From: Candidatus Hydrogenedentota bacterium
GTDB taxonomy: Bacteria > Hydrogenedentota > Hydrogenedentia > Hydrogenedentales > JAEUWI01
Assembly (NCBI GenBank): GCA_019637335.1
Contig: JAHBVV010000002.1
Coordinates: 186,001 to 250,000 of the forward strand
Length of the DNA stretch: 64,000 bases
Reading direction: 5' to 3'
Position 1 is the stretch's first letter, and each line of letters begins with the position of its first letter. This document shows positions 17,190-26,360 of the stretch, one piece after another. A model generated the notes under the pieces. That model was not told where the DNA came from, did not search any database, and saw only the letters and a list, made by a program, of their open reading frames with translations. A program made the translations under genes and the position numbers.

Positions 17190-19052
17190 ATGAGCTTCCT
17201 CTACCCCCTCGCATTTCTCGGGCTCCTGCTTTTCATCCCCGTGATCCTGCTCTATCTCCTCAAGCAGCGCCGGGCGCGGGTCACCGTCTCCACGCTGCTC
17301 TTCTGGGACGACATCCTCCGCGACGAGCACCGCGTCGCCTCCGTGACGCGGCTGCGCAAGCTGCTTTCGCTCCTCCTGCAACTCCTCGTCCTGCTCCTAC
17401 TGATCCTCGCGCTCGCCCGGCCCATTCTCGCGAGCGATGCGCTCGGCGCAAGGCGCGTCGTCATCCTGGTCGACGTTTCCGCAAGCATGCACGCACGCGA
17501 AGGGGAGCGGACGCGTTTCGACATCGCGCGGGACCACGCTCACGACGTCATCGCCGGCCTGGCCTCCGGGGACGCCGCCATGCTCGTGGCCGTTGGCCCG
17601 CAGCCGGATATTGTCGTTCCCCTCACGGAAAGCCGCCGCGCGCTGCGCGAGGCCCTGGACGCCGTCCAACCCGAACACACCCCCGCCAACCTGTCCGCCG
17701 CGCTCCACCTGCTGCATCAGCTCCCGCCGGACCCGCGTGAAACGTGGGTGTATGTGGTCAGCGACGGATCCCTGGATCCCGTTCCCTTCGATCCGCCGCC
17801 GGACATGCGCTTCGCCTTTCTCGCGGCGGGATCCCGCCAGGACAATATCGGCATCGTCGCTTTTCAGGCGCGTCCGCTCCCCGCGTCCCCGCGCGATTTT
17901 GAAATCCTGTTCGAGGTGGTGAACGAATCGGACGAGCCGCGGACGCTGCCCTTTGCGCTCTTCGTCGGCGACAACCTCGTGGACGCCAACGAAGTGACCA
18001 TTCCGGCGCGCGGCGCGGCCCACCGCTCCATACGGCAGTTCAGCCCCGAGGGCGGGCCGGTGCGCCTCGAACTGGAAACGGGCGACGCCTTCCCGCTGGA
18101 CGACACGGCCCACGCCGTGCTCCCGGCGGTCGAGGATACCCGGGTCGTGCTGGTAACCGAGGGCAACCTCTTTCTCGAAAGCGCGCTCGCCACGGCCGAC
18201 GGCATCGACCTCTCGGTGGCGCCGCCCGCCGCCTATGCTCCGGGCGCGGCGGAAGGCGGCCACGCCGTCTATGTCTTCGACGGATGGGCCCCGGAGAACC
18301 CGCCGGACGCGCACGCGATCTATATCGGCCGCTGGCCCGCGACGCTCGGCATCGCCGCCGAGGGCGAAATCGCGGATCCCATGATCACGGACTGGGAGCG
18401 GGACCACCCCATCAACCGGCGGCTCAGCTTGGCGAACATCACGATCGGAGGCGCGCCCCGCCTGGCCGCACCGGATAACTTTGCGACGCTGGTTTCCTCC
18501 TTCGGCCAGCCGCTGGTGCTGCTGGACGATACCGCCGAACACCGCGCGCTCGTGGTCGCCTTCAACACGGCCCAATCGGACCTGCCCCTGCGCGCCGCGT
18601 TTCCCATGCTCATCGCCAACGCGATCCAGTATCTCGCGGAAGTTCGCGCGGAGGATACCTGGCGCGGGCCGCCCCTCGGCGCGGTGCTCGGGCTGGACGA
18701 ACTCGCGCCGTGGACGCAGGGTCTCGATATCGCGCGGGTGCTCGCGCCCGGCGAAAGCGCGCCGCCCGAGGCGCCGCCGGCCCCAATCCGCATAGCGGTC
18801 AACAAAACCGGCATCTATCAGGGCGTCACGGGCGAAGGGGACACCATTCCCCTCTTTGGCGCGAGTCTTTCCCACCGCCGCGAATCGAATCTCGACGTGT
18901 CTGAATCGATGCCCGTCGAGACCGCCGAGCCCCTGCCCGAAATCCCCGATGCCTTCCGCGCTGGCGCCGCGCCCTGGCGGATCCTCGCCTACGCGGCCCT
19001 GGCCCTGCTCGCAATCGAATGGTGGCTGTTCCACCGGCGCTGGGTGGAGTAG
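17190..19052 (+). CDS. BatA-like membrane protein with vWA domain
   Basis: The ATG at 17190 is chosen over an earlier frame opening because the BatA N-terminal segment begins there (620 aa). Residues about 4-24 and 58-80 are membrane helices typical of the BatA N-terminal domain, enclosing the conserved LLKQRRARVTVSTLLFW block. A vWA domain follows with MIDAS motif DVSASM near residue 98. A beta-rich region occupies the middle, and a final helix lies near residues 595-613. Such proteins sit in the membrane with the vWA domain exposed and are assisted by MoxR. The stop is 3 bp before the next start, so the two are co-translated. Confidence 0.92.
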   Translation: MSFLYPLAFLGLLLFIPVILLYLLKQRRARVTVSTLLFWDDILRDEHRVASVTRLRKLLSLLLQLLVLLLLILALARPILASDALGARRVVILVDVSASMHAREGERTRFDIARDHAHDVIAGLASGDAAMLVAVGPQPDIVVPLTESRRALREALDAVQPEHTPANLSAALHLLHQLPPDPRETWVYVVSDGSLDPVPFDPPPDMRFAFLAAGSRQDNIGIVAFQARPLPASPRDFEILFEVVNESDEPRTLPFALFVGDNLVDANEVTIPARGAAHRSIRQFSPEGGPVRLELETGDAFPLDDTAHAVLPAVEDTRVVLVTEGNLFLESALATADGIDLSVAPPAAYAPGAAEGGHAVYVFDGWAPENPPDAHAIYIGRWPATLGIAAEGEIADPMITDWERDHPINRRLSLANITIGGAPRLAAPDNFATLVSSFGQPLVLLDDTAEHRALVVAFNTAQSDLPLRAAFPMLIANAIQYLAEVRAEDTWRGPPLGAVLGLDELAPWTQGLDIARVLAPGESAPPEAPPAPIRIAVNKTGIYQGVTGEGDTIPLFGASLSHRRESNLDVSESMPVETAEPLPEIPDAFRAGAAPWRILAYAALALLAIEWWLFHRRWVE

Positions 19053-19055
19053 CCC

Positions 19056-21644
19056 ATGGCGTTTGCGCTCGAAAGCCCGGGACTCCTCGCGTTGCTTGCC
19101 GCCCTGCCGCTCATCTTTGGCGTGCTGCGGTATTCGCTGGCCGGTAGCCCGCTCGCCCAGCGGATCCTGTCGGGCGTAGTTCGCGCCACGGTCATCGCGC
19201 TGATCGTGCTGGCGCTCGCGGGCACGCACTGGCTTCGCGCGAGCCGCGAACCGGCGGTGCTGGTCATCGCCGATCTCTCGGACTCCGCGCCCGAGGACGC
19301 TCCCGATCAGGCCCGCGCGATCCTGGCGGACATCGAGGCGGCCAGGCCCGCCGCCGCCCGGGCCGGCCTCGTTTTGATCGCGGCCACGCCGGAGATACTT
19401 GCCCCGGTGACGCGCAATCCCGAGTTCCCCGAGGCCATCGCGCCGCCGGAAGACCGCGGCGAGACGCGCCTGGCCGATGCGTTGCGGCTCGCGCGCGAGG
19501 CCATGCCGGCGGACACCGTCAATCGCGTGCTGCTCCTGAGCGACGGCAACGAAACCGCCGGCGATGCGCGGGAGATGGCGCGCCGGCTCGCGGAGCGGGG
19601 CGTACAGGTGTATACGCGCGCCTGGGAGCAAACGGATCGCCCGGAGGTCCTCCTGGAGGATCTCGCCGTGCCGTCCGAGGTAAAACGCGGGCAGTCCTTC
19701 CGGATCCAGGCGGTCGCCCACGCCTCCGCGCCTTCCACCGCCGCTTTCACGCTCTACCGGGACGGCTTCAAGGCCGGCGAACAGGAGATCGCGCTTGAAG
19801 CGGGCGCGAACACCATCACCTTTGACGAAACGAGCGCCCCGGACGGCCTCGTCAAGTACGAGCTGCACGTAGCCGCGCCGGAGGACCATTTCGCCGACAA
19901 TAATGTGTCTTCCGGCGTGGTGTTTGTGGCCGGCGAGCCCAGAATACTCCTGCTCGAAGGGAAGGAGCGGGAAGGGCGCCACCTCGCCCGCGCGCTGGAG
20001 GCCGAAAACATCCGCGTGGACTACCGCGAGGGGCGCGGCATGCCCGCCGCGCTGGAGGAACTCGCCGCATTCGACGCCATCATCTTCTCGGACGTCCCCG
20101 CGACGGACGTCAGCGCCCGCCAGATGGAGTTGCTACGCTCCTACATCGAGGATCTCGGCGGCGGCTTCATCATGATCGGCGGCGAAGAGAGCTTCGGCCT
20201 CGGCGGCTACTACCGCACGAGCATCGAGCAGGCCCTGCCCGTCCGCATGCGCTCGGAACGGCAGAAGGACACGCCCAGCATCGCCATTATGCTTGTCATC
20301 GACAAGTCCGGCAGCATGGGCGGCGACAAAATCGAACTCGCCAAGGAGGCGGCGATAGCGGCCGTCGAATTGCTCGGCAGCCGGGACTACGCCGGCGTGG
20401 TCGCCTTCGACGGGGCCCCGCAGTGGATTGTCGAGTTGCAGGGCGCGGGCAACCAGACCGGCATCATCCAGCAGATCATGCAGCTCCAGGCCGGCGGCGG
20501 CACGCACATCGCCCCCGCGCTCGAAGAGGCGGCCAATGCGCTCGCCTCCGTCCCCGCCACGCTCAAGCACGCCATCCTGCTTACGGACGGCCAGTCGCAG
20601 CCCGGGGACTACGCCGGAATCGTCAACCGGATGGTCAACGGCCAGGTGACCGTGTCCACCGTCGCCGTCGGGGATGGCGCGGACACCGCGCTGCTCCAGG
20701 AGATCGCGCGGTGGGGCCGCGGCCGCTACTACTTCACCGCCGATCCCTTCGACATCCCGCAGATCTTCACGAAGGAGACCATGTCCGCGTCGAAATCCTC
20801 GCTGGTGGAGGAGCCGTTCCTTCCGATCGTCACGCGCAGCGCGCCGGTCATTCAATCCATCGACTGGGACAGCACGCCCTTCCTCCTGGGCTATGTCGTG
20901 TGCACCGCCAAGCCCACGGCGGAAGTGCCCCTCATTACCGAGCGCGGCGATCCCCTGCTCGCCTCGTGGCGCTTCGGCCTGGGCAAGAGCGTCGCCTTCA
21001 TGTCGGACGCGAAAAGCCGCTGGGCCGCCGACTGGCTCGGCTGGCCGGGCTACAGCCGCTTCTGGGCCCAGGTCGTGCGCGATACCCTGCGCGACACGCG
21101 GCAGCGGGGGATCGAGACGCGCATCGAGCACCGCGGTGAATCGGGGCGCATTATCGTCGACGCGGCGACGGATGCCGGGGACTTCGTAAACGGCCTGCAC
21201 GGCGCCGTGCAGATGGTGCGGCCATCCCGCGAGATCGAGACGGTTGCGCTCCGCCAGACCGCGCCGGGCCGCTATGAGGCGGACATGGACACCAGCGAAA
21301 CCGGCAGCTACCTATTCAAAATTCGGCAGACCCAGGACGCGGCCGGCGAAGACGTGTACGCCGACTTCACCCGCGGGCTGACAATCTCCTACAAGCCCGA
21401 GTACCGCCATCTGGGAACCAACACGGAATTCCTGGAGGCGCTCGCGCGCGATACCGGCGGGTCGGTAAATCCCGCGATCGAGGATCTCTTCATCGTAAAC
21501 GCCGATGAATCGGTGCGCATACGGCGCGACATCGGCCCCTGGCTGCTCGTGGCCGCGCTCCTGCTCTTCGTGGTTGACGTCGCGATGCGCCGCCTCGATC
21601 TGGCCGGTTACCGGCCCTTCTCGGAAGCCGGCGGGCGCCGGTGA
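19056..21644 (+). CDS. Large membrane vWA protein with glutamine-amidotransferase-like domain
   Basis: The protein has 862 residues. Two N-terminal membrane helices (about 8-26 and 40-60) precede a first, degenerate vWA-like region (VIADLSDSAPED near 70). A class I glutamine-amidotransferase-like Rossmann region follows (about 285-390, with MIGGEESFGLGGYY), then a canonical vWA domain with MIDAS DKSGSMGG near 417-424. A last helix lies near residues 832-850. Proteins of this layout close many MoxR-BatA clusters in Planctomycetes-like bacteria. The catalytic cysteine of true amidotransferases is not evident, so the domain is probably a binding fold. It completes a five-gene membrane cluster of unknown physiological role. 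Confidence 0.9.
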   Translation: MAFALESPGLLALLAALPLIFGVLRYSLAGSPLAQRILSGVVRATVIALIVLALAGTHWLRASREPAVLVIADLSDSAPEDAPDQARAILADIEAARPAAARAGLVLIAATPEILAPVTRNPEFPEAIAPPEDRGETRLADALRLAREAMPADTVNRVLLLSDGNETAGDAREMARRLAERGVQVYTRAWEQTDRPEVLLEDLAVPSEVKRGQSFRIQAVAHASAPSTAAFTLYRDGFKAGEQEIALEAGANTITFDETSAPDGLVKYELHVAAPEDHFADNNVSSGVVFVAGEPRILLLEGKEREGRHLARALEAENIRVDYREGRGMPAALEELAAFDAIIFSDVPATDVSARQMELLRSYIEDLGGGFIMIGGEESFGLGGYYRTSIEQALPVRMRSERQKDTPSIAIMLVIDKSGSMGGDKIELAKEAAIAAVELLGSRDYAGVVAFDGAPQWIVELQGAGNQTGIIQQIMQLQAGGGTHIAPALEEAANALASVPATLKHAILLTDGQSQPGDYAGIVNRMVNGQVTVSTVAVGDGADTALLQEIARWGRGRYYFTADPFDIPQIFTKETMSASKSSLVEEPFLPIVTRSAPVIQSIDWDSTPFLLGYVVCTAKPTAEVPLITERGDPLLASWRFGLGKSVAFMSDAKSRWAADWLGWPGYSRFWAQVVRDTLRDTRQRGIETRIEHRGESGRIIVDAATDAGDFVNGLHGAVQMVRPSREIETVALRQTAPGRYEADMDTSETGSYLFKIRQTQDAAGEDVYADFTRGLTISYKPEYRHLGTNTEFLEALARDTGGSVNPAIEDLFIVNADESVRIRRDIGPWLLVAALLLFVVDVAMRRLDLAGYRPFSEAGGRR

Positions 21645-21658
21645 TCGGTAGAAGGCGT

Positions 21659-21715
21659 CATACTTCAGCCTTAAGTATAACTTAAGTCGTCTGAAGTAAG
21701 GCGTTCGCCGATACG
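21659..21715. repeat. TACTTCAG palindromic element with trailing GGCGTTCGCC module
   Basis: The arms TACTTCAG (21661-21668) and CTGAAGTA enclose an inner palindrome TTAAGTATAACTTAA. They are followed by AGGCGTTCGCCGATACGA. A shorter copy of the same element (TACTTCAGGCGTCTGAAGTA plus the identical trailer) lies at about 45867-45905. The strong symmetry and lack of coding sense suggest a small mobile or hairpin repeat. It could act as a terminator-like structure after the vWA gene. Confidence 0.65.
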
Positions 21716-21884
21716 AGGAACACAGCTCAATCTCAAATCACAACAGCGGAATCCAACCACGTGTGAGTGGGATCCGCGGGACGCCAGATCAACGCTCCCG
21801 GCACATCGCCGTATGGGCCATTCCGAACTGAGGATGCGCAAGCCTCCCCGTACGGAGCGCCGGGAGGCGACCCCACACGGAGAT

Positions 21885-22658
21885 TCAGGCCCCCTCCAGC
21901 GCAGCCAGTTTCGTCAATACCCGCGCGAAGGCGCGCAGGTCCTTCATGCCGAACGGATTCAGCAAGGGGTTTTCGGCGAGGCGTAACATGCGATAGCGCC
22001 GCGCTATTCCCAGGAGGCATGGCCGGATGGCGTTTCGCGATATCGCTTCGTATTGACCGATCAGCGCGGCGTAGGAGACCTCGAATCGCATGCTTTCGGC
22101 GTGAATCAGGAACAGAATGAGATCGCGGAGCCGCATGTCCTCAAAATGTGCGCGATCAACATTCTCCTCGAAGTCGATCAAGTAAACGGACTCATCCTTA
22201 TATGTGAAGTTCTTCAGTTGGGCGCCTCCGTGCGCAATCTCGTCACGGTGGAGGCGGGCCAAAACTCTCATGGCCTTCAGTGCGTAGTAGTCCGCATTCT
22301 CCTGATCTTTACCGATGACCTTGTGGAGGGGCTCACCCACATCACGGGTGACGAAATAGCGAGAGGCTCGAAATACGACCTCGGGCACGGGGAACTTCTT
22401 ATTGCGCAGCCGCGCCAGCTTACTGACTTCGTAGGCCATGGAGGAGGCGATATCGGGGAATATGGTGGGCGCGATCAGCGGGTTGCGCGATGCGCGATAG
22501 AGCAGGGATTGCACCCGGTGGCCCATGTGGCATTTTCGCACCCTATCGGTCTTCACGAAGAAGCGCGCGCCATCTACCTTGATGCTGAAGACGCGTCGCC
22601 GCTGCGCATTCAATACGGCGTCGCTCAGGACAAAGGGGCTATCGGCTGAAGCTTGCAT
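21885..22658 (-). CDS. InaA/Kdo-kinase-like protein kinase fold enzyme
   Basis: ATG at 22658 gives 257 residues; the long frame upstream is not coding. Kinase-fold landmarks are visible: FFVKTD with a candidate ATP-binding lysine near residue 35, the catalytic-loop segment HGGAQLKN near 152-159, and LIDFEEN near 170, where the Asp would bind metal. This pattern fits the lipopolysaccharide kinase/InaA (WaaP-related) group, which phosphorylates lipid A core sugars or related envelope glycolipids. Related RIO-like protein kinases are an alternative. It stands alone, with no surface-polysaccharide genes beside it except the FkbM methyltransferase 0.8 kb away on the other strand. Base composition is slightly more AT-rich than its neighbours. 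Confidence 0.78.
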   Translation of the reverse strand: MQASADSPFVLSDAVLNAQRRRVFSIKVDGARFFVKTDRVRKCHMGHRVQSLLYRASRNPLIAPTIFPDIASSMAYEVSKLARLRNKKFPVPEVVFRASRYFVTRDVGEPLHKVIGKDQENADYYALKAMRVLARLHRDEIAHGGAQLKNFTYKDESVYLIDFEENVDRAHFEDMRLRDLILFLIHAESMRFEVSYAALIGQYEAISRNAIRPCLLGIARRYRMLRLAENPLLNPFGMKDLRAFARVLTKLAALEGA

Positions 22659-23268
22659 GATTTCGACCTCGTCCCGCCCCCCCATCCCCTCTTTCGGAAG
22701 ATAGCATAACTCGGGAGTGATCGCAAGACCCGCCCGCCGTGCGCATGGACGCCCCCGGAGAGCACTGGGCAGCCTCTGGCGGCGATCAGAATTTGTGACC
22801 ACGGATTGCAGGGCAGCCTTTGGCCGAAACCAAAGGAAGACTGGACGCCTTTCCCGCAATCGAGGGAAAGCATTGGGTAGTTCAGGCGCCGCATTCGCAT
22901 ATCCGCCTTCGCGGGCCTGAGGCTCCCGTAGAGGTTTCCCGCACAATTGAACTAGATTTCGCCCAAGGCTGAAAGCCGTATCATGGTGGGTTGCCGGTGA
23001 ACTTCAGCAAACGGGATTTCCTGGCTTTCCCATACGCTGTATGCGGCAATATCAGAACTTCGCCCGTTTTTCCCATATGCGTATATGGGTTGCTGGTTCA
23101 AGAAATCTGCCGAAGAAGCAACCACACGACGGATTGTCGAATTGGTTTCCGCCAGCCCATCGTCTCAGGGGTCACCTTGGGTTTTGTTTGCGCAAGCCCG
23201 CTGCGCCGCCCGCGCGCCCATGGAAATCCCGGCCCGATTCGCGTAAAATACCGCAACAGCCTACTCGC
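22659..23268. other. Intergenic region before tRNA-Ser, no gene seen
   Basis: About 600 bp without a credible gene. A hairpin with arms CCCATAT and ATATGGG (23072-23089) stands out. A -10-like TAAAAT (23244-23249) lies 20 bp before the tRNA and could be its promoter element. No clear -35 box is present 17 bp upstream. Confidence 0.45.
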
Positions 23269-23352
23269 GGAGGAGTAGCATAATTGGTAATGCAGCGGTC
23301 TTGAAAACCGCCGCCTTCGGGCTTGCAGGTTCGAGTCCTGTCTCCTCCGCCA
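23269..23352 (+). tRNA. tRNA-Ser (anticodon UGA), CCA encoded
   Basis: The acceptor stem pairs GGAGGAG (23269-23275) with CTCCTCC (23342-23348). The discriminator is G, as expected for serine, followed by an encoded CCA. The anticodon stem GCGGT/ACCGC encloses loop CTTGAAA with anticodon TGA. The variable arm is a short hairpin (GCC-TTCG-GGC) marking a class II tRNA. T-loop TTCGAGT is normal. Codons read: UCA and, by wobble, UCG. Confidence 0.95.
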
Positions 23353-23478
23353 TATGTATTGTTCATCCCGCCGCGCGCCCCCGAAAGCGCCCGGCGGGAT
23401 TTTTGATGTCCGGCGTCCCGCGCCGGGCGCGTGGTAAGATGGGGGCGCGCCGAGGGCGGCGCGAGGCCGAGGGAGAGC

Positions 23479-24969
23479 ATGAACGAGCACGAACAAAGAA
23501 GCGGGCTGTCCGACGCCATCGTGTCGGCGCTCCATGCGCGGCCCGGTCTCCGCGCGGCGCTCTGGCGGCTGCTGCGCCGCGATGGGGGCCGCGCATTGCG
23601 CGAGGGGCTCCAATCCATTCCGTCCCGCGAATTGGAGGCCTTCCTCGACGAACTGCTTTCGGAAGACGGCGATCGCGCGTTTCAACGCTACGCCCTTTCT
23701 CGCGACGCCGCCCCCCTCCGTGCGCTGTTGCGGGCGGACGCCTACCGCGCCTTGCGGGAGGCCCTGACGCGCAACGGCGGCGAGGCCCTGAAGGCGGTCG
23801 TGCTGGATTTGGACCCCGCCTGGCTGGGGCGCCTCGCCCGCGCGCGCGGCGGCCGCGCGATCGCGCCGGTGCTCTTCGAAAACGGCGCCGAGCTGCTTCG
23901 GGCCACCTGCCGCCACCAGGGCGACGGCGCGCTCGCGCCGGTGCTGGCGGAGGACAGGCGCTACCTGAAAGGCCTCTCCGAGGCGGCGCGCAACGAAATC
24001 GCCGGCCAGCTCATTCGAGACGGGGCGCGCGTCCCCGCCGCCGATTTTGACGCGCAGCCCGCCGCACTGGAGCAGGCCCTCGCCGCGCCGCGCGCCGCCG
24101 CCATGGCCGCGCTGGCCGCGAAATGGGAAGCTTTGGCAGACATCGTGGCGCGCGATCGCCCGGATATCGGCGCGCGCTACCGGGCCGCGCTGCACGCCAT
24201 CGAATCGCCGGAACACGTACGCGGGCGCGTGCTCGACGCCATTACCGACGGCGATGTGGTTCATCTGGCGCACGGCGCGCTGCGTTTCTCGGATCGCCAC
24301 GCGCTCTGGACCCAGATCCACGAGATCCTCCTGAACGAGGACTACTACTTTACGTGCGATTCGGATGCCCCGGTGATTATCGACGCCGGCGCCCACATGG
24401 GCCTGGCGATTTACTACTTCAAGGCGCTTTACCCCCACGCGCGGATTACCGCGTTCGAGCCCGTGCCGGAATTGTGCGACCTGGCGCGCGAGAACGTCGC
24501 GCGCAATGGCTGGGAGGACGTGGAAATCCTGCCCTTCGCCCTGGCGTCGGCGGCGGGGAGGGCCACGTTCCACCGCTCCCGGAGTTGGAGCATGGCGGGG
24601 TCGCTATCAGCCCACCGGGCGGAAATGGGCGATGCCCTGGAACCCATCGAGGTTGAGTGCACTCGCCTGAGCGGCTACCTCCGGGGTCCCGTGGATTTCC
24701 TCAAGCTCGACATCGAGGGCGCCGAGGACGCGGTGCTCGAAGAGGCCGCGCCCATGTTGGGAAACGTGCAAAACCTCTTCTGCGAGTTTCACGAGGGCCC
24801 CGGATTCGCGCGCGGGCGGCTCGCGAAGATCCTGGGCATCCTCGACACGGCCGGATTCGACGTGCAGCTCGGAAAATCGCACAACTACCAGGAGACGTCG
24901 CGGGTGCGACCGCTGGCCCACGTTGGCGGCGCCGCGTCCATGGTGATCTGGGCGCGCCGGCGGGGCTGA
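23479..24969 (+). CDS. FkbM-family methyltransferase with a long helical N-terminal extension
   Basis: ATG at 23479 follows GGGAGAG and gives 496 residues. The C-terminal part (about 295-490) is an FkbM-type S-adenosylmethionine methyltransferase. It shows motif I VIIDAGAHMG at 299-308, then FEPVPELCDLARENV near 330, and LKLDIEGAEDAVLEE near 411. FkbM enzymes O-methylate sugars or small metabolites. The first 280 residues match nothing I recognise. They are Ala/Arg/Leu-rich, probably all-helical, and contain loosely repeated units such as LRRDGGRALREGL and LRADAYRALREAL. It directly follows the tRNA-Ser gene on the same strand. A role in envelope glycan methylation is possible but not shown. 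Confidence 0.85.
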   Translation: MNEHEQRSGLSDAIVSALHARPGLRAALWRLLRRDGGRALREGLQSIPSRELEAFLDELLSEDGDRAFQRYALSRDAAPLRALLRADAYRALREALTRNGGEALKAVVLDLDPAWLGRLARARGGRAIAPVLFENGAELLRATCRHQGDGALAPVLAEDRRYLKGLSEAARNEIAGQLIRDGARVPAADFDAQPAALEQALAAPRAAAMAALAAKWEALADIVARDRPDIGARYRAALHAIESPEHVRGRVLDAITDGDVVHLAHGALRFSDRHALWTQIHEILLNEDYYFTCDSDAPVIIDAGAHMGLAIYYFKALYPHARITAFEPVPELCDLARENVARNGWEDVEILPFALASAAGRATFHRSRSWSMAGSLSAHRAEMGDALEPIEVECTRLSGYLRGPVDFLKLDIEGAEDAVLEEAAPMLGNVQNLFCEFHEGPGFARGRLAKILGILDTAGFDVQLGKSHNYQETSRVRPLAHVGGAASMVIWARRRG

Positions 24970-24997
24970 ACGCGTTGGACAGAAAGAGGGAGCGTGG

Positions 24998-25786
24998 TCA
25001 GTACGCCGCACAGGTGGCGTACAGGCGCTCCACGGCGCTTGCGTCCTCGATGAACCGGCACGCGCGCGGGCGCCCATGCTCATAATAGCGCCCGGTGGAT
25101 TCCAGCCCCGCCGGATCCGTGGCCAGCCACACCGGGGTCGCCGCGCCCTCGTCCGGGGATTCGTGGCCGCCGAACCCGAGGTTGTTGCTCAGCGCCGAAT
25201 TGACATCGCCCGGGTGGCAGGCGTTCACCACGATGTTGTGGGGCCGCAGCCGCGCCGCGTGCGCCGCCGTCAGCATCCGGTTCGCCTGCTTGGACTGCCG
25301 GTAGGCCGCGTCGTTGTCGTAGGGCCGCCGCCGGAATTCCAGGTCGTCCAGGTCCAGGCCGCCCGCCCAATAGCTCGCCACGTTCACCACCCGCGACGGC
25401 GCGCCCGCCGCCAGCGCCGCCGTGAACGCCTCGATCATCCAGAAATAACCGAGCACATTCGTCGCGAATTGAAGCTCAATGCCCTCCGGCGTTTCCTCCC
25501 GGCGCCGCGGGGTGGCGGCGGCGTTGTTCACCAGCACATGCAGCGGCCCCGTCCAGCGCGCCGCGAACGCCTCCACCGACGCCTTCCGCGAAACGTCCAC
25601 CAACTCAAATCGCACCGCCTCGTTGCCGGTCGCCTCCTGAATCTCCGCCACCGCCCGCTCCGCCTTCCGCGAATCGCGCGCGGCCAGCACCACCTCGAAA
25701 CCCGGCGTCGCCGCCAACTGGCGGGCGATCGCCTGGCCGATGGCGCCGGTAGCGCCCGTAACGATGGCGATTTGCTTATCCGTCAT
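24998..25786 (-). CDS. SDR-family oxidoreductase (retinol-dehydrogenase-like)
   Basis: ATG at 25786 gives 262 residues; the frame upstream of it is not needed. The Rossmann motif TGATGAIG is at 10-17, NNAA at 87-90, the catalytic serine fits S138 in NVASYW, and Y162/K166 form the YxxxK pair (AAYRQSKQ). These are the hallmarks of a classical or extended short-chain dehydrogenase using NAD(P). The substrate cannot be predicted. The closest general pattern is the WW-domain/retinol dehydrogenase subgroup. It is convergent with the FkbM gene (28 bp between stops) and is the last GC-rich gene before the AT-richer island at 25.8-28.2 kb. Confidence 0.93.
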   Translation of the reverse strand: MTDKQIAIVTGATGAIGQAIARQLAATPGFEVVLAARDSRKAERAVAEIQEATGNEAVRFELVDVSRKASVEAFAARWTGPLHVLVNNAAATPRRREETPEGIELQFATNVLGYFWMIEAFTAALAAGAPSRVVNVASYWAGGLDLDDLEFRRRPYDNDAAYRQSKQANRMLTAAHAARLRPHNIVVNACHPGDVNSALSNNLGFGGHESPDEGAATPVWLATDPAGLESTGRYYEHGRPRACRFIEDASAVERLYATCAAY

Positions 25787-26062
25787 GGTTGCGCCCTTTC
25801 CCTTCGAGCGAACGGGACCGCTCATCCTTGATTCCTTCGGCACGCAGCCACCGTGGCTCCGTCCACCATCGAATCACGGCTTGGGGATATCTACCCTTTC
25901 GGCAAAAACCGACAATAACAATCGAGCGAACAAGGGGTGACCAATTGCATGGCATATAAGACTGAAGTCGGTAAAGTGTTTTATTATAACAACTTACAGT
26001 ATTCTTAGAGCGTCAGCAGGAGCATTCGTCTCATCAAGTGACACAAAAGGGTGTCCACTGAG

Positions 26063-26308
26063 CTAAGCCCAATAGGGCACGTATCTCATGTGTTTCTTGC
26101 CAGCACTCTCGTCGTAGAGTTTCACCAGACCTTCCTCGATTGTCTGGCGTATGATTCGGGAAGCGGCCCCGCGATTCTTGGGTCCAATGCCCAGGCGCTT
26201 TCGCAGGCTGGGCCGCACGCCAGAGTGCTGGAGAGGAGAGTCAACCGATCCAATCTTAGAATGCAACTTGGCGCCGTTCATTGGGGCACCGGTGAGGTTC
26301 GGTTTCAT
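26063..26308 (-). pseudogene. Possible C-terminal remnant of an AlbA_2/RecG-like ATP-binding regulator
   Basis: Reading from about 26308 to the stop at 26063, the frame encodes roughly 80 residues. It ends with a helix-rich segment SRIIRQTIEEGLVKLYDE and the tail MRYVPYWA. Similar tails (a small winged helix followed by YVPxWA) are, from memory, typical of AlbA_2/Schlafen-like putative transcriptional regulators. No N-terminal domain is present upstream, where the cassette gene ends at 26361. I read this as a leftover 3' end of a deleted gene. It could instead be a small independent ORF starting at ATG 26308 or 26281. Confidence 0.35.
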
Positions 26309-26360
26309 GCGGAATTCCGCAGGTCGCGAAACAGCGGCATAGCGAGAATAAGTCGAATTA

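Noticed and set aside
16825-17193. 122-codon frame following the DUF58 gene
   Set aside because: It overlaps the DUF58 stop as ATGA, but its composition is repeat-derived and it spans the GCCGGCA module.
23098-23618. Minus-strand frames over the tRNA-Ser
   Set aside because: They contain the familiar tRNA-derived false peptides (QDSNLQA and RTRTCKPEGG) produced by translating a tRNA gene.
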